Source of the DNA: an uncultured Actinomycetes bacterium
GTDB taxonomy: Bacteria; Actinomycetota; Actinomycetes; Nanopelagicales; Nanopelagicaceae
DNA length: 40,918 nucleotides
Assembly: GCA_903854185.1 (NCBI GenBank)
Contig: CAINVP010000055.1
Coordinates: 1 to 40,918 of the forward strand
Reading direction: 5' to 3'
Positions 19,596-31,556 of the stretch are shown piece after piece. A program made the translations under genes and the position numbers. The notes below the pieces were generated by a model, which worked only from the letters and a program-made list of their open reading frames with translations, was not told the origin of the DNA and searched no databases. Positions within the stretch are counted from its first letter, which is position 1. The number at the start of each line of letters is the position of its first letter.

Positions 19596-20795
19596 ATGTC
19601 TGCCACACAACTTCCAGATCTCCTTGGCCATTTCGGCCGGTTCGGTGGTCGCTTTGTTCCAGAAGCACTCATCGGAGCGCTCGATGAACTATCGGCTGCA
19701 CATCAAGCAGCTCTTGTTGACCCACTCTTTATTAAAGAGCTCTCCGAATTGCATCGGACATATACAGGCCGGCCCAGCATCATCACAGAGGCAAAGCGAT
19801 TTGCAGAGCATGCAGGCGGCGCACGTATTTTTCTGAAGCGTGAAGATCTGAACCACACTGGTTCGCATAAGATAAATAATGTTCTTGGGCAAGCGCTATT
19901 AACAAAGCGCATGGGCAAGAAGAGAATTATCGCCGAGACAGGTGCTGGACAACATGGCGTTGCCTCTGCAACCGCCGCAGCGCTGATGGGCCTTGATTGT
20001 GTTGTCTATATGGGCGAGGAAGATACAAAACGCCAGGCGCTCAACGTTGTTCGAATGAAGTTATTGGGCGCGGAGGTTGTGCCAGTTACTCAAGGATCGC
20101 GCACTCTCAAGGATGCGACTAATGAGGCGATGCGCGACTGGGTCACTAATGTGGAGACAACGCACTACATGCTTGGTACGGTTGCTGGACCACATCCTTT
20201 CCCCGTAATGGTTCGAGATTTCCATAAGATTATTGGCGAAGAGGCTCGTGAGCAGATGCTTGCTCTCACTGGAAAGCTGCCTGACGCAGTTCTTGCATGT
20301 GTGGGTGGCGGCTCAAATGCCATCGGTATCTTCCATGCTTTTATTCCAGATGCGAGTGTCAGACTAATCGGACTGGAAGCAGGCGGTCGAGGGGTCGAGA
20401 CCGGTTTTCACGCAGCGACAATCACAGGTGGAACTCGCGGAGTTCTTCATGGCACTCGCTCCTATGTTCTCCAGGATCAGAATGGTCAGACCGTTGAATC
20501 ACACTCCATCTCCGCAGGGCTGGACTACCCTGGCGTTGGACCAGAGCATGCCTACCTGCATGACATCGGTCGCGCCGAGTATCGAGCGATCACCGACGCT
20601 GAGGCGATGGCGGCCTTCTCACTTCTCTGCAAAACCGAGGGAATTATTCCTGCGATTGAAACTGCCCACGCACTTGCTGGCGCGATGAAGATTGGTCAGG
20701 AACTTGGCAGCGGCGCCTCACTCTTAATTAATCTCTCGGGTCGCGGCGATAAGGATGTTCATACGGCGGCTGAGTATTTTGGAATGCCAGTATGA
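19596..20795 (+). CDS. trpB: Tryptophan synthase beta subunit
   Basis: [80 protein letters not shown]. Confidence 0.98.
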   Translation: MSATQLPDLLGHFGRFGGRFVPEALIGALDELSAAHQAALVDPLFIKELSELHRTYTGRPSIITEAKRFAEHAGGARIFLKREDLNHTGSHKINNVLGQALLTKRMGKKRIIAETGAGQHGVASATAAALMGLDCVVYMGEEDTKRQALNVVRMKLLGAEVVPVTQGSRTLKDATNEAMRDWVTNVETTHYMLGTVAGPHPFPVMVRDFHKIIGEEAREQMLALTGKLPDAVLACVGGGSNAIGIFHAFIPDASVRLIGLEAGGRGVETGFHAATITGGTRGVLHGTRSYVLQDQNGQTVESHSISAGLDYPGVGPEHAYLHDIGRAEYRAITDAEAMAAFSLLCKTEGIIPAIETAHALAGAMKIGQELGSGASLLINLSGRGDKDVHTAAEYFGMPV

Positions 20796-21592
20796 GCACT
20801 GCGTTAGAAGAGCTCTTTGCTACAACCCGCAGCGAGCGAGCGATTCTCATTGGATACATTCCAGCAGGATTTCCTACTCAGGAGGCTTCCTACCGAATCA
20901 TTCAAGCGATGATTGATGGCGGCGTGGATGCGATTGAAATTGGTTTTCCATATTCCGATCCAGTGATGGATGGTCCCATCATTCAAGCCGCTGCCGATCA
21001 AGCGTTAGCCAATGGCGTAGGAGCGAAGGAGGTCTTCGAGACTCTCCGTTTCGCGGCTGATCTAGTTCCGTCAGTGATCATGACGTATTGGAACCCTATT
21101 GAACGATTTGGCGTGGATAACTTTGCGAAAGAACTCGCAGCGCATGGCGGTTCAGGGGTGATTACACCTGATTTGACGATCGAAGAGTCGAAAGAGTGGA
21201 TTGCGGCTACAGATTCTCACCAGGTAAATCGCATCTACGTCGTTGCACAGAGCACGCAGCCAGAACGCCTTCAGAACGTCACATCCCAAACTAATGGATT
21301 TATTTATGCCGCCTCATTGATGGGGGTAACGGGACTTCGCACATCAGTCGCAAGCGGCGCACATGAATTGGTTGCACGTATCCGTGCGGTCTCCGAAGTG
21401 CCGATTGCTGTCGGGCTTGGCGTATCTAATGCAGAGCAGGCCGCCGAAGTTGCTGGCTATGCTGATGGCGTCATTGTCGGCTCTGCTTTTATTCGTGCGG
21501 TGCAAGAGGCCAACTCATTGGATGAGGGCGTGGCGGCAGTTCGCTTACTCGCTGAGAGTTTGGCAGCGGGTGTTAGGTCTCAGAAGCGCTAA
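20792..21592 (+). CDS. trpA: Tryptophan synthase alpha subunit
   Basis: [64 protein letters not shown]; 4-nt overlap with trpB. Confidence 0.97.
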   Translation: MSTALEELFATTRSERAILIGYIPAGFPTQEASYRIIQAMIDGGVDAIEIGFPYSDPVMDGPIIQAAADQALANGVGAKEVFETLRFAADLVPSVIMTYWNPIERFGVDNFAKELAAHGGSGVITPDLTIEESKEWIAATDSHQVNRIYVVAQSTQPERLQNVTSQTNGFIYAASLMGVTGLRTSVASGAHELVARIRAVSEVPIAVGLGVSNAEQAAEVAGYADGVIVGSAFIRAVQEANSLDEGVAAVRLLAESLAAGVRSQKR

Positions 21593-21684
21593 CGCTGAGA
21601 TATAGAAAGTTTGTAAGTTTGTAAGAGAGATGGAATAGAAGAAATCCAAGCGGTCACAGCGACCCGAGAGAGAAGGAAGAGAAG

Positions 21685-22398
21685 ATGGCACTTTCACAAG
21701 GGAAGTCTCCTAAGAAGGCTTCGTCCTCGAAGAAGAGCAAAGAGGGCGATACGACAACGCGCTATATCGCCATTGGCATGGTCGTCTTTGTCCTCGCAAC
21801 AGCGGGAATCTTTGCTTTTATGAATAGCCAGGCTTCGAAGAAACTCACAATTCCTTCCTCAGTCTCTAAGGCTGATGGCTATGCGATTGTGGTTAACCCA
21901 ACCGCACCGGTCCGCGTTGATTTTTGGGAAGACTTTCAATGCCCAAACTGTCGCAACTTTGAAGCAGTTTCCAATGCTTACTTTGATGATCTAGTGAAGG
22001 CGAAGAAGATCAAGGCGGTCTATCATCCAATGTCCTTCCTCGGACCAGAGTCTGTTCTTGCTGCACAAGCGGCGGCATGTACCGCGGATGAAGGAAAATT
22101 TGTTCAAATGCACACCATGCTCTACGCCAATCAGCCCTCCTCTGAGAACTCTGGTGCGTGGACAAATGATGTGCTCATAAAATTGGCAACTGCAGCTGGT
22201 GCAAATAAGAGCACCGTCTCGAAATGTATTACATCAGGTAAATATGTGAACTGGGCACAGAAGGTGGAGGATGACGCCTCCAAGAAGGGCGTGAGTTCAA
22301 CACCAACAGTTTATGTGAACGGGAAAGAGTTGAACCGTGCCCACTACCTTGATCTAGCTGCCCTGAAGAAAGATCTGGCAGCTGCAGGAGTGAAGTAA
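21685..22398 (+). CDS. DsbA-family thiol-disulfide oxidoreductase, membrane-anchored
   Basis: N-terminal TM YIAIGMVVFVLATAGIFAFM, then FWEDFQCPNCRNFE (CPNC redox motif) and KGVSSTPTVYVNG (cis-Pro loop); SD AAGGAAGAG. Confidence 0.88.
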   Translation: MALSQGKSPKKASSSKKSKEGDTTTRYIAIGMVVFVLATAGIFAFMNSQASKKLTIPSSVSKADGYAIVVNPTAPVRVDFWEDFQCPNCRNFEAVSNAYFDDLVKAKKIKAVYHPMSFLGPESVLAAQAAACTADEGKFVQMHTMLYANQPSSENSGAWTNDVLIKLATAAGANKSTVSKCITSGKYVNWAQKVEDDASKKGVSSTPTVYVNGKELNRAHYLDLAALKKDLAAAGVK

Positions 22399-22409
22399 CT
22401 CGACACCTG

Positions 22410-23231
22410 ATGCACGCGCTGCATAGTTTTATCCCAACGCCGACCTTCTCGACCGTGGCGCTGGGTCCCTTTACTATTCATATGTATGCGCTCTGCATTC
22501 TCTTGGGCGCCATTGCTGCCCTCTCTATCGGTAGAGCGCGCTATGCCCACGTTGGCGGAGATCCGAAGACGTTAACGGATCTTGCAATATGGGTGATACC
22601 GGCGGGAATTATCGGTGGCCGGCTCTATCACGTCGCTACCTCACCCGATGCTTACTTTGGCACTGGCGGTTCTCCACGTGACGCACTCAAGATTTGGAAA
22701 GGTGGGATGGGAATCTGGGGCGCAGTTGCCTTGGGTACTCTCGTTGCTTTTCTGCTCTTTCGACGTAAAGATCAACGAACAAATTTTGCACTCTTTGCTG
22801 ATGCACTCGCTCCAGGCCTCTTAGTTGCCCAGGCGATAGGCCGTTGGGGAAATTGGTTTAATGGTGAACTCTTCGGTCGTCCACTTCACAGTTGGTGGGG
22901 GTTAGAGATCCCTCGCGGTCTGCGCCCAGTGGGCTTTGAGGGCTACTCAACCTTTCACCCCACCTTTCTTTATGAATCGCTGTGGTGCCTCTTTGTAGCG
23001 GGGGCCATTATTCTTGCCGAGCGCAGAACGACCCTCAGGGCCGGATCGACATTCCTTATTTATATATTTCTTTATTGTCTGGGCAGAGTGGCTTGGGAGT
23101 CACTTCGCATAGATCCAGCCCATACGCTCTTTGGCCTGCGAGTAAATTTGCTGCTCTCGCTCGTTTTGATGCTCACATCCGGGCTTTGGTTGTGGAGGCG
23201 AAACCGAGGCTCGAGTAAGATGCATCCATGA
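22410..23231 (+). CDS. lgt: Prolipoprotein diacylglyceryl transferase
   Basis: IGRWGNWFNGELFGRPL, IPAGIIGGRLYHVAT, multiple TM segments, HPTFLYESLW. Confidence 0.95.
   Translation: MHALHSFIPTPTFSTVALGPFTIHMYALCILLGAIAALSIGRARYAHVGGDPKTLTDLAIWVIPAGIIGGRLYHVATSPDAYFGTGGSPRDALKIWKGGMGIWGAVALGTLVAFLLFRRKDQRTNFALFADALAPGLLVAQAIGRWGNWFNGELFGRPLHSWWGLEIPRGLRPVGFEGYSTFHPTFLYESLWCLFVAGAIILAERRTTLRAGSTFLIYIFLYCLGRVAWESLRIDPAHTLFGLRVNLLLSLVLMLTSGLWLWRRNRGSSKMHP
23216..23221 (+). promoter_or_regulatory. Candidate -10 box (TAAGAT) for leaderless VIT1-family transcript
   Basis: TAAGAT-GCATCC-ATG: hexamer 6 nt before ATG 23228, inside the lgt 3' end. Confidence 0.45.
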
Positions 23232-23932
23232 TCGAAGATGTCTACAACCGCAACCGACACCACAAGACGCATAACGCCGGCTGGTTGCGCGCAGCCGTGC
23301 TCGGTGCAAATGATGGACTGGTCGCAACTGCGAGCTTGATGATTGGCATCGCCGCCGCAGCCCCAACTGCAGGGCTAACCGTGACCGGCATCGCCGCGAT
23401 CGCCGCAGGTGCAATGTCGATGGCGGTTGGTGAATATATTTCGGTGCAATCTCAGAGCGATATTGAAGAGAGTGATCGCCTCATGGAGATCAAACACCTA
23501 GAACTCGATCCCGTGGGGGAGGAGGAAGAGCTCACTCAGATTTATATCGAACGTGGACTTCCCCGAGAGATGGCGGCAGAGGTTGCTCGCATCATGCATG
23601 AGCGTGATCCGCTTGAGGCGCACCTACGTGATGAGTTGGGTCAATTTGAACATACGAAGGCTCGGCCAGTTCAAGCATCTATCGCCTCGGCCATCTCCTA
23701 CACGGCCGGCGGTATCGTGCCACTCTTCGGCGCGATTGCCTGGTCCTCTCATGCAAAATCTGTGGGGATTATCGTCTTCACGCTCTTGGGGCTTGTACTC
23801 ACGGGAGGCATCAGCTCCAAGCTGTCAGGTTCGGGAATGCCAAAGACCATCTTGCGCGTAGTGATTGGCGGCTCGCTGGGTATGGCAATCACTGCAGGAA
23901 TTGGCGGATTGGTTCACCTCTCAGGCATCTGA
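23228..23932 (+). CDS. VIT1/CCC1 family predicted Fe2+/Mn2+ transporter
   Basis: WLRAAVLGANDGLVATASLMIGIAAA, AAGAMSMAVGEYISVQSQSDIEE, GGIVPLFGA. Confidence 0.9.
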   Translation: MIEDVYNRNRHHKTHNAGWLRAAVLGANDGLVATASLMIGIAAAAPTAGLTVTGIAAIAAGAMSMAVGEYISVQSQSDIEESDRLMEIKHLELDPVGEEEELTQIYIERGLPREMAAEVARIMHERDPLEAHLRDELGQFEHTKARPVQASIASAISYTAGGIVPLFGAIAWSSHAKSVGIIVFTLLGLVLTGGISSKLSGSGMPKTILRVVIGGSLGMAITAGIGGLVHLSGI

Positions 23933-24020
23933 TTGCTAGGATTCACCACCCTCTCCGAACCAGGAGCGGGCCGGGCCACTGCTGTCCCGAACTTTGATGG
24001 ATAAATCAGCAGGAGGCCAG

Positions 24021-27000
24021 ATGACGCTCTTCAGCACAGTTCCGCAAGCTCAAGGACTCTATAACCCTGAGAATGAACATGATGCATGTGGCGTTGCGAT
24101 GGTGGCGACGCTCAATAAAGAGGCGCGCCACGAGATTGTCAGTCAAGCCCTTACTGCTCTCCGAAATCTTGAGCACCGCGGTGCATCAGGAGCAGAGCCT
24201 GATAGCGGTGACGGTGCGGGAATTCTTATCCGCATCCCAGATCACTTCTACCGTGAAGTTGTAGATTTCACCCTTCCTGAATCTGGATCGTATGCGACCG
24301 GCATTGCATTTGTAGATGAATCGCTGATTGCTCATGGTGGGCTAAGTGCAAGCGCTTTGCAGAAAATTGAGGGGATAGCAGCAGAAGAGGGGTTGACTCT
24401 TCTTGGCCTGCGCTCGCTACCTATTAACTCGACCTCACTAGGAAAAACTGCGCTCTCTGTGATGCCGCACTTTATTCAATTCTTCCTCGCCGGAAAGAGT
24501 TCACAGAACGATTTAGCCCTTGATCGACTCGTCTTTATCTTCCGCAAGCGCGTTGAACACTCGTTAAGCATCTACTTCCCATCGCTCTCATCGCGGACGA
24601 TTGTGTATAAGGGAATGTTGACGACGGGACAGTTAGAAGAGTTCTTCCCCGATCTCTCTGATGAGCGCGTCGCATCACCGCTTGCCGTTGTGCACTCCCG
24701 CTTTTCTACAAATACTTTCCCCTCTTGGCCATTGGCACACCCGTACCGGTATATCGCTCACAATGGTGAGATCAATACCGTTCGCGGAAATCGAAATTGG
24801 ATGCGAGCCCGCGAAGCGCTCCTCTCGAGTGATTTTATCGAAGGTGATATCTCCCGAATCTTTCCGATAGTGGATCCGACCGGATCTGACTCTGCCTCGT
24901 TTGATGAGGTGTTAGAACTGCTCTACCTCAATGGCCGCTCACTTCCTCACTCCATGTTGATGATGATCCCTGAGGCCTGGGAGAACCACGCAACGATGTC
25001 GAAAGAGCGGCGTGATTTCTATGCCTTCCACTCCTCACTGATGGAGGCATGGGATGGTCCAGCGTGCGTAACTTTCACAGATGGAAATCAAGTCGGCGCA
25101 GTCCTTGATCGCAATGGACTCCGCCCATCGCGGTACTGGGTAACCGATGATGGACTCGTGATCTTGGCGAGTGAAGTCGGAGTGCTTGAGATTCCGGCTG
25201 AACGCGTTGTGCGTAAGGGAAGACTCCAACCAGGTCGCATGTTCCTCGTCGACATTGAGCAGGGTCGCATCATTGAAGATGATGAAATTAAGGATTCACT
25301 GGCACAGGCAGAGCCTTACTCCGACTGGTTGCAATCTGGTCTAGTGAAGCTCTCCGATCTTCCAGCACGTGAGCACATCATCTATCCACACGCATCAGTA
25401 GTGCGACGTCAGCGAGCATTTGGCTATACCGAAGAAGAACTTCGCCTTCTTATAGCTCCCATGGCAAAGAATGGTGCAGAATCTCTGGGTTCGATGGGAA
25501 CTGACACACCTATCGCGGCGCTCTCGAACAAACACCGCAACCTCTTCGACTACTTTGCCCAACTCTTTGCTCAAGTGACTAACCCACCGTTAGATGCGAT
25601 TCGGGAAGAGTTAGTAACAAGCCTGGGTGGCTCCATCGGTCCTGAGCACAATCTGCTCGATCCCGGTCCCGCTTCTTGTCGTCAGATTGCACTCGACTTC
25701 CCAGTCATTGATAATGATGAATTAGCAAAGATTATTCACGTGAATGCAGAGGGCGATCGACCTGGCTTTCAAGCGCACGTTGTCCGAGGGCTGTTCTACG
25801 TTGCTGGCGGGGGAGAAGGTCTCCGTGAACGACTAGAAGAGATTCGCGCTGAGGTATCCCAGGCTATTGCAGATGGCGCTCATATTATCGTTCTCTCTGA
25901 TCGTGATGGCGATGCTGAAGAAGCACCTATTCCATCACTTCTTTTGACCTCTGCTGTGCACCATCACTTGATTCGCGAGAAGACTCGCACCAAGGTCGGA
26001 CTCGTTGTCGAGTCAGGTGAAGTACGCGAAGTTCACCATGTCGCACTCCTCATTGGATTCGGCGCTGCCGCTGTCAATCCATACCTAGCCATGGAGAGCG
26101 CGGAAGATTTAGTTCGCCAAGGAGTTATCACTGGAATCACTCCCGAGAAGGCAGTTGCCAACCTCATCAAGGCGCTCGGAAAAGGCGTCCTCAAGGTTAT
26201 GTCGAAGATGGGTATCTCAACCATCGCCTCATATACCGGTGCGCAGGTTTTCGAAGCGATTGGCCTCTCGCGCGAGATTGTTGATGAGTACTTCACTGGA
26301 CTCACCTCGCGACTTGGAGGAGTCACTCTCGATATCGTGGCTGAAGAGACTGTGAAGCGCCACCATGTTGCCTATCCACCCATGGGTATCGTGCCAGGCA
26401 GCAAGAAGTTGCCGATCGGTGGCGAATATCAGTGGCGCCGCGAAGGTGAACCTCATCTCTTCGATCCGGAGACGGTCTTTGCACTTCAGCACTCGACTCG
26501 CAATAAGCGTTATGACATCTTTAAGCGATACACAACGCATATCGATGATCAATCTCGCCTTCTGATGACGCTGCGTGGACTCTTCACCTTTAAAGAAGGT
26601 GTTCGCACCCCCATTGCGATCGAGGATGTTGAACCAATCGAATCAATCGTGAAGCGCTTTGCCACGGGCGCCATGTCATACGGTTCCGTCTCGCAAGAGG
26701 TTCATGAAACTCTTGCTATTGCGATGAATCGCCTCGGCGGTAAATCCAATACCGGTGAAGGAGGAGAAGATCCAGCGCGCTTTACGCCAGATGCAAATGG
26801 CGACTCTCGCCGCTCTTCCATCAAGCAGGTTGCCTCCGGACGTTTTGGTGTGACCAGTGAGTACCTTGTTAATGCCGATGATATTCAGATCAAGATGGCG
26901 CAGGGCGCCAAGCCTGGTGAGGGCGGTCAACTTCCAGGAAATAAGGTCTATCCGTGGGTTGCTCAAGTTCGTCACTCGACACCAGGAGTAGGACTTATCT

Positions 27001-28559
27001 CGCCACCACCGCACCACGATATCTACTCCATTGAAGATTTAGCACAGCTGATTCACGACCTTAAGAATGCCAATAACCAAGCGCGCATTCACGTGAAGTT
27101 GGTCGCGGAAGTTGGAGTAGGAACGGTAGCGGCCGGAGTTTCGAAGGCGCATGCCGATGTAGTGCTCATCTCTGGACATGATGGCGGTACTGGTGCATCG
27201 CCGCTGACTTCACTTAAGCACGCGGGCGCCCCATGGGAGCTAGGTCTGGCAGAGACTCAACAGACGTTGATTCTCAATAATCTGCGCGATCGCATCGTTG
27301 TACAAGTAGATGGTCAGATGAAGACGGGGCGAGATGTTGTTATCGCAGCTCTCCTAGGAGCAGAGGAGTTTGGGTTCGCTACGGCACCGCTCGTCGTCTC
27401 CGGTTGCGTCATGATGCGCGTCTGCCATCTAGATACCTGCCCAGTCGGTGTTGCAACTCAGAATCCTGACCTCCGTAAGCGCTTCTCAGGTAAGCCAGAG
27501 TTTGTTGAGACCTTCTTTGAGTACATTGCTGAGGAAGTTCGCGAGCTTCTCGCGACCCTTGGCTTTAAGACCCTCGATGAGGCAATCGGTCAGGTCGAAC
27601 TTCTCGATACTCGATCAGCGATTGATCACTGGAAGGCGAGCGGACTTGATCTCGCACCGCTTCTCCAGGTTCCGGGGGGCGAACATTCTCATGCACGCAA
27701 GAACAGCGTGGCTCAAGATCACGGATTAGCGGCTGCGCTCGACAATGAGTTAATTGCGAAGGCCGCTGCCTCCTTGAACGACGCCCTACCAACTACCTTT
27801 ACCTCGACTGTTCGCAATGTAAACCGCACTGTCGGAACAATGCTTGGCTCGGAAATCACTCGTCGCTTCGGTGGCACAGGGCTTCCCACGAATACCATTC
27901 GTGCAAACTTCACTGGGTCGGCAGGACAGTCATTCGGCGCATTCATTCCATCCGGATTGACGATGACTTTGGTCGGAGATTCTAATGATTACGTTGGTAA
28001 GGGCCTCTCCGGTGGTCGAGTCATCGTTAAGCCTGATCCATTATCAACCTTTGCTTCGCACGAGAATGTGATTGCGGGCAATGTCATTGGTTACGGCGCA
28101 ACCCAAGGCGAAATTTTTATTCGTGGAATCGTTGGCGAGCGGTTCTGCGTTCGAAACTCTGGTGCAACTGCCATAGTCGAAGGCGTCGGTGATCACGGTT
28201 GTGAATATATGACCGGAGGAACCGTAGTCATTCTCGGCAAGACCGGTCGTAACTTTGCCGCAGGCATGTCTGGTGGGCGAGCATTTGTACTCGATCTCGA
28301 TCCGCGGTTAGTCAATCCTGATATGGTCGATGTACTTGCGATTCCTGATGACCAAGATGCCCGGCTGAAGGATTTGTTGACCCGATTCTATGAAGAGACC
28401 GGTTCGCACGTTGCATTTGAGCTCATCTCAGACTGGATTAATGGCAAGGCCCGTATCTCACTAGTAATGCCTCGTGACTACGCACGCGTCTTGGCAGTTA
28501 TGGAGAAGGCGCAACGTGAAGGACTTGATGTAAATAAAGCAGTTATGGAGGCGTTGTAA
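24021..28559 (+). CDS. gltB: Glutamate synthase large subunit
   Basis: [20 protein letters not shown] (class II amidotransferase Cys), FMN/3Fe-4S region [22 protein letters not shown]-terminal GXGXG repeats. Perfect SD AGGAGG (24011-24016) before ATG 24021 argues for this start over 23994. Confidence 0.96.
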   Translation: MTLFSTVPQAQGLYNPENEHDACGVAMVATLNKEARHEIVSQALTALRNLEHRGASGAEPDSGDGAGILIRIPDHFYREVVDFTLPESGSYATGIAFVDESLIAHGGLSASALQKIEGIAAEEGLTLLGLRSLPINSTSLGKTALSVMPHFIQFFLAGKSSQNDLALDRLVFIFRKRVEHSLSIYFPSLSSRTIVYKGMLTTGQLEEFFPDLSDERVASPLAVVHSRFSTNTFPSWPLAHPYRYIAHNGEINTVRGNRNWMRAREALLSSDFIEGDISRIFPIVDPTGSDSASFDEVLELLYLNGRSLPHSMLMMIPEAWENHATMSKERRDFYAFHSSLMEAWDGPACVTFTDGNQVGAVLDRNGLRPSRYWVTDDGLVILASEVGVLEIPAERVVRKGRLQPGRMFLVDIEQGRIIEDDEIKDSLAQAEPYSDWLQSGLVKLSDLPAREHIIYPHASVVRRQRAFGYTEEELRLLIAPMAKNGAESLGSMGTDTPIAALSNKHRNLFDYFAQLFAQVTNPPLDAIREELVTSLGGSIGPEHNLLDPGPASCRQIALDFPVIDNDELAKIIHVNAEGDRPGFQAHVVRGLFYVAGGGEGLRERLEEIRAEVSQAIADGAHIIVLSDRDGDAEEAPIPSLLLTSAVHHHLIREKTRTKVGLVVESGEVREVHHVALLIGFGAAAVNPYLAMESAEDLVRQGVITGITPEKAVANLIKALGKGVLKVMSKMGISTIASYTGAQVFEAIGLSREIVDEYFTGLTSRLGGVTLDIVAEETVKRHHVAYPPMGIVPGSKKLPIGGEYQWRREGEPHLFDPETVFALQHSTRNKRYDIFKRYTTHIDDQSRLLMTLRGLFTFKEGVRTPIAIEDVEPIESIVKRFATGAMSYGSVSQEVHETLAIAMNRLGGKSNTGEGGEDPARFTPDANGDSRRSSIKQVASGRFGVTSEYLVNADDIQIKMAQGAKPGEGGQLPGNKVYPWVAQVRHSTPGVGLISPPPHHDIYSIEDLAQLIHDLKNANNQARIHVKLVAEVGVGTVAAGVSKAHADVVLISGHDGGTGASPLTSLKHAGAPWELGLAETQQTLILNNLRDRIVVQVDGQMKTGRDVVIAALLGAEEFGFATAPLVVSGCVMMRVCHLDTCPVGVATQNPDLRKRFSGKPEFVETFFEYIAEEVRELLATLGFKTLDEAIGQVELLDTRSAIDHWKASGLDLAPLLQVPGGEHSHARKNSVAQDHGLAAALDNELIAKAAASLNDALPTTFTSTVRNVNRTVGTMLGSEITRRFGGTGLPTNTIRANFTGSAGQSFGAFIPSGLTMTLVGDSNDYVGKGLSGGRVIVKPDPLSTFASHENVIAGNVIGYGATQGEIFIRGIVGERFCVRNSGATAIVEGVGDHGCEYMTGGTVVILGKTGRNFAAGMSGGRAFVLDLDPRLVNPDMVDVLAIPDDQDARLKDLLTRFYEETGSHVAFELISDWINGKARISLVMPRDYARVLAVMEKAQREGLDVNKAVMEAL

Positions 28560-30016
28560 TGGCTGATCCCAAAGGTTTTCTCACGACCGCTCGCGAACTC
28601 CCAACGCGACGCCCGGTCGACGTTCGCATTCAAGATTGGAAAGAGGTCTACGAGCCGCAGGAGTTCTCTCACCTGCAAAAGCAGGCTGGGCGTTGTATGG
28701 ATTGTGGAATTCCGTTCTGCCATATGGGATGCCCACTCGGAAATCTCATCCCTGAATGGAATGATTTGATGTGGAGAGGTGAGCGCCGCGAGGCGATTGA
28801 CCGACTTCATGCAACGAACAATTTCCCTGAGTTCACAGGTCGGCTCTGTCCTGCACCGTGTGAGACCGCTTGCGTAGTTGGAATTAACCAGCCTGCCGTA
28901 ACTATTAAGCAGATCGAACTTCGCACTATTGAAGAGGCCTTTAAGAACGATGTTGTTGTACCGCAAGGGCCAGACCGCCTTACGGGTAAAACTGTTGCCG
29001 TCATTGGCTCTGGCCCAGCTGGTCTTGCAGTAGCGCAACAACTCACCCGTGCTGGCCATACCGTTGCGGTCTATGAGCGGGCACCACGCGTTGGCGGTCT
29101 GCTTCGATACGGCATTCCTGAATTCAAGATGGAGAAGGCAATCGTGGATCGCCGGATCTATCAGATGCAGGCTGAAGGAACCCGATTTAGATCCGGCATT
29201 GAAGCTGGCGTGGATATCACAGGTGCGCAATTGCGTGCGAAATACGATGCGGTCGTGCTCGCAGTAGGAGCAACTTCGTGGCGAGATATCGATGTGCCCG
29301 GGCGTGAGTTCACGGGGATTTATCAAGCGATGGAATACCTGCCATGGGGCAATAAGTTAGGCCTCGGAGAACTTCCTGAGGGTGCACCGATTGATGCGCA
29401 CGGAAAGCACGTGATCATCTTGGGTGGCGGAGATACCGGCGCGGACTGTCTTGGAACTGCTACTCGTCAAGGCGCAGCGAGTGTTACTCAATTAGAGATT
29501 ATGCCGCGACCTACTGAAGAGCGGCCATCCTCGCAACCGTGGCCAACCTATCCGATGATCTACCGAGTCAGTAGCGCGCATGAAGAGGGCGGCGAACGGC
29601 TGTATGCGCTCTCAACGGAAGAGTTCCTCGGTGATGCGGAGGGCCATCTGCGCGCAATAAAAATTGTTGAGACGAAATTTGTCGATGGAAAATTCGAGAA
29701 GGTGCCAGGCACCGAACGGGAACTTCCGGCAGATCTTGTCTTCTTGGCGATGGGCTTTGTTGGCCCAGAGAAGAGTGCACTTCTCTCACAACTTGAGGTC
29801 GAACTCGATGAGCGAGGAAATGTAAAGCGAGATGCGAACTTCGCCACGAGTGCGGAGGGAGTATTTGTCGCCGGCGATGCTGGACGTGGGCAATCCCTCA
29901 TTGTTTGGGCCATTGCAGAGGGCAGAAGTTGCGCCGCCGCTGTTGATACTTACCTGATGGGCGAGACGCAGTTACCGGCTCCCATAGAGCCAACAGCGCG
30001 TCCGCTCGCGATTTAA
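28559..30016 (+). CDS. gltD: Glutamate synthase small subunit
   Basis: QAGRCMDCGIPFCHMGCPLGNLIPEWND, LCPAPCETACVVGI, VIGSGPAGLAVAQQL, GGGDTGADCLGTA; TAATG overlap with gltB. Confidence 0.97.
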   Translation: MADPKGFLTTARELPTRRPVDVRIQDWKEVYEPQEFSHLQKQAGRCMDCGIPFCHMGCPLGNLIPEWNDLMWRGERREAIDRLHATNNFPEFTGRLCPAPCETACVVGINQPAVTIKQIELRTIEEAFKNDVVVPQGPDRLTGKTVAVIGSGPAGLAVAQQLTRAGHTVAVYERAPRVGGLLRYGIPEFKMEKAIVDRRIYQMQAEGTRFRSGIEAGVDITGAQLRAKYDAVVLAVGATSWRDIDVPGREFTGIYQAMEYLPWGNKLGLGELPEGAPIDAHGKHVIILGGGDTGADCLGTATRQGAASVTQLEIMPRPTEERPSSQPWPTYPMIYRVSSAHEEGGERLYALSTEEFLGDAEGHLRAIKIVETKFVDGKFEKVPGTERELPADLVFLAMGFVGPEKSALLSQLEVELDERGNVKRDANFATSAEGVFVAGDAGRGQSLIVWAIAEGRSCAAAVDTYLMGETQLPAPIEPTARPLAI

Positions 30017-30066
30017 TTCACACCGTAATACTCATGAGTTCGAAGTCCATAGATTAAGGTTGAGAT

Positions 30067-31518
30067 ATGCCATCAATGAGAAGAGCAAAGATCGTCTGCA
30101 CCATGGGTCCAGCGGTAGAGGCGCCTGAAAAAGTAGCAGAGTTGATCGAAGCGGGAATGAATATGGCTCGACTCAATCTCTCCCACGGCGGATATGAGGA
30201 GCATCAGGCACGGCTAGATCGAGTGCGCGCTGCCGCTGCTAAGGCCGGTAAGCCGGTCGCTATTCTCGTTGACCTTCAAGGTCCAAAGATTCGACTCGCA
30301 CGTTTTGCGGATGGCCCACATGAGCTCTTTCGCGGCGATATCTTCACCATCACCACTGATGAAGTAGAGGGTACAAAAGAGCGCGTGGGAACGACCTACA
30401 AGGGGCTTCCTGGTGATTGCCGCCCTGGCGACCGCATCCTGATTGATGACGGCAAAGTAACCGTTCAGGTTGTCGAAGTACAAGGTAACGATGTAATTAC
30501 CGAAGTTATTCAACCGGGTTTTGTCTCCAACAATAAGGGAATTAATCTTCCGGGAGTTGCCGTCTCAGTACCGGCAATGTCTGAGAAAGATATCGATGAT
30601 CTTCGCTGGGGCCTTAAAGCTGGCGCGGATTTCATTGCGCTCTCCTTCGTGCGAAATGCCAGAGATATCGATGACGTGCATCGCATCATGGATGAGGTCG
30701 GAATACGCCGTCCGGTTATTGCAAAGATTGAGAAGCCGCAGGCGGTTGATAACCTAGAAGAGATTGTCGCTGCCTTCGATGGCATTATGGTCGCACGCGG
30801 TGATCTTGGCGTTGAGATGCCGATCGAGGAAGTGCCGCTCGTTCAAAAGCGTTGCGTCATCCTTGCCCGTGAGAATGCAAAGCCAGTAATCGTTGCAACT
30901 CAGATGTTGGATTCGATGATTACCAACTCTTCACCTACGCGGGCAGAGGCGACAGATTGCGCTAATGCAGTTCTCGATGGCGCCGATGCACTTATGCTCT
31001 CGGGCGAGACGTCAGTCGGCGCCTTCGCCATCGATGCTGTAAAAACTATGGCTCGCATCATCGCTCGAACCGAAGAGGCGATGCTTAACCGAATTCCGCC
31101 GCTCGAGCACAACCCGTCGACAAAGGGTGGCGCTATCACCAAGGCTGCGGCAGAGGTAGGCGCAATCATCGGCGCGAAGTATCTCGTGGCATTTACCGAG
31201 AGCGGAGATTCTGCGCGCAGAATGTCACGCCTACGTTCGGCAATTCCCATTCTCGCCTTCACGCCAAACCAACACGTTTACAATCAACTCGCGCTCTCGT
31301 GGGGCGTCGAGCCACTCATAGCGCCAACCGTTGATCACACAGATGAGATGGTGAAGCAGGTCGATTCACTTCTGATTGATTCACATCGGGTTCAGCAAGG
31401 TGAATATGTCATCATCGTTGCTGGGTCACCGCCTGGAATCCCGGGCTCCACCAATGCCCTCCGTGCCCATCAGATTGGCGATGCCGTCTCGGGTGTAGCT
31501 CCTGCTTACCGTAAGTAA
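30067..31518 (+). CDS. pyk: Pyruvate kinase
   Basis: RRAKIVCTMGPAVEAPEKV, MNMARLNLSHGGYEEH, VMVARGDLGVEMPIEEVPLVQK, ATQMLDSMITNSSPTRAEATDCANAVLDGADALMLSGETSVG. Confidence 0.97.
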   Translation: MPSMRRAKIVCTMGPAVEAPEKVAELIEAGMNMARLNLSHGGYEEHQARLDRVRAAAAKAGKPVAILVDLQGPKIRLARFADGPHELFRGDIFTITTDEVEGTKERVGTTYKGLPGDCRPGDRILIDDGKVTVQVVEVQGNDVITEVIQPGFVSNNKGINLPGVAVSVPAMSEKDIDDLRWGLKAGADFIALSFVRNARDIDDVHRIMDEVGIRRPVIAKIEKPQAVDNLEEIVAAFDGIMVARGDLGVEMPIEEVPLVQKRCVILARENAKPVIVATQMLDSMITNSSPTRAEATDCANAVLDGADALMLSGETSVGAFAIDAVKTMARIIARTEEAMLNRIPPLEHNPSTKGGAITKAAAEVGAIIGAKYLVAFTESGDSARRMSRLRSAIPILAFTPNQHVYNQLALSWGVEPLIAPTVDHTDEMVKQVDSLLIDSHRVQQGEYVIIVAGSPPGIPGSTNALRAHQIGDAVSGVAPAYRK

Positions 31519-31556
31519 GTAGCGAAGTAGGGGATTAGCCCCATAAACTTAGGCAG

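Noticed and set aside
21579-21640. Terminator after trpA (TCTCAG...CTGAGA) and the GTTTGTAA direct repeat
   Set aside because: Short 6-bp stem without a T-tract, and an 8-bp duplication in low-complexity purine-rich sequence; too weak to call.
23994-24020. gltB start at 23994 as in the ORF track
   Set aside because: A perfect AGGAGG lies 4 nt upstream of ATG 24021 and the conserved protein begins there; the upstream residues are probably leader.
28478-29326. 282-aa minus-strand ORF opposite gltD
   Set aside because: Shadow ORF antisense to strongly conserved gltD; no start context or recognisable domain.
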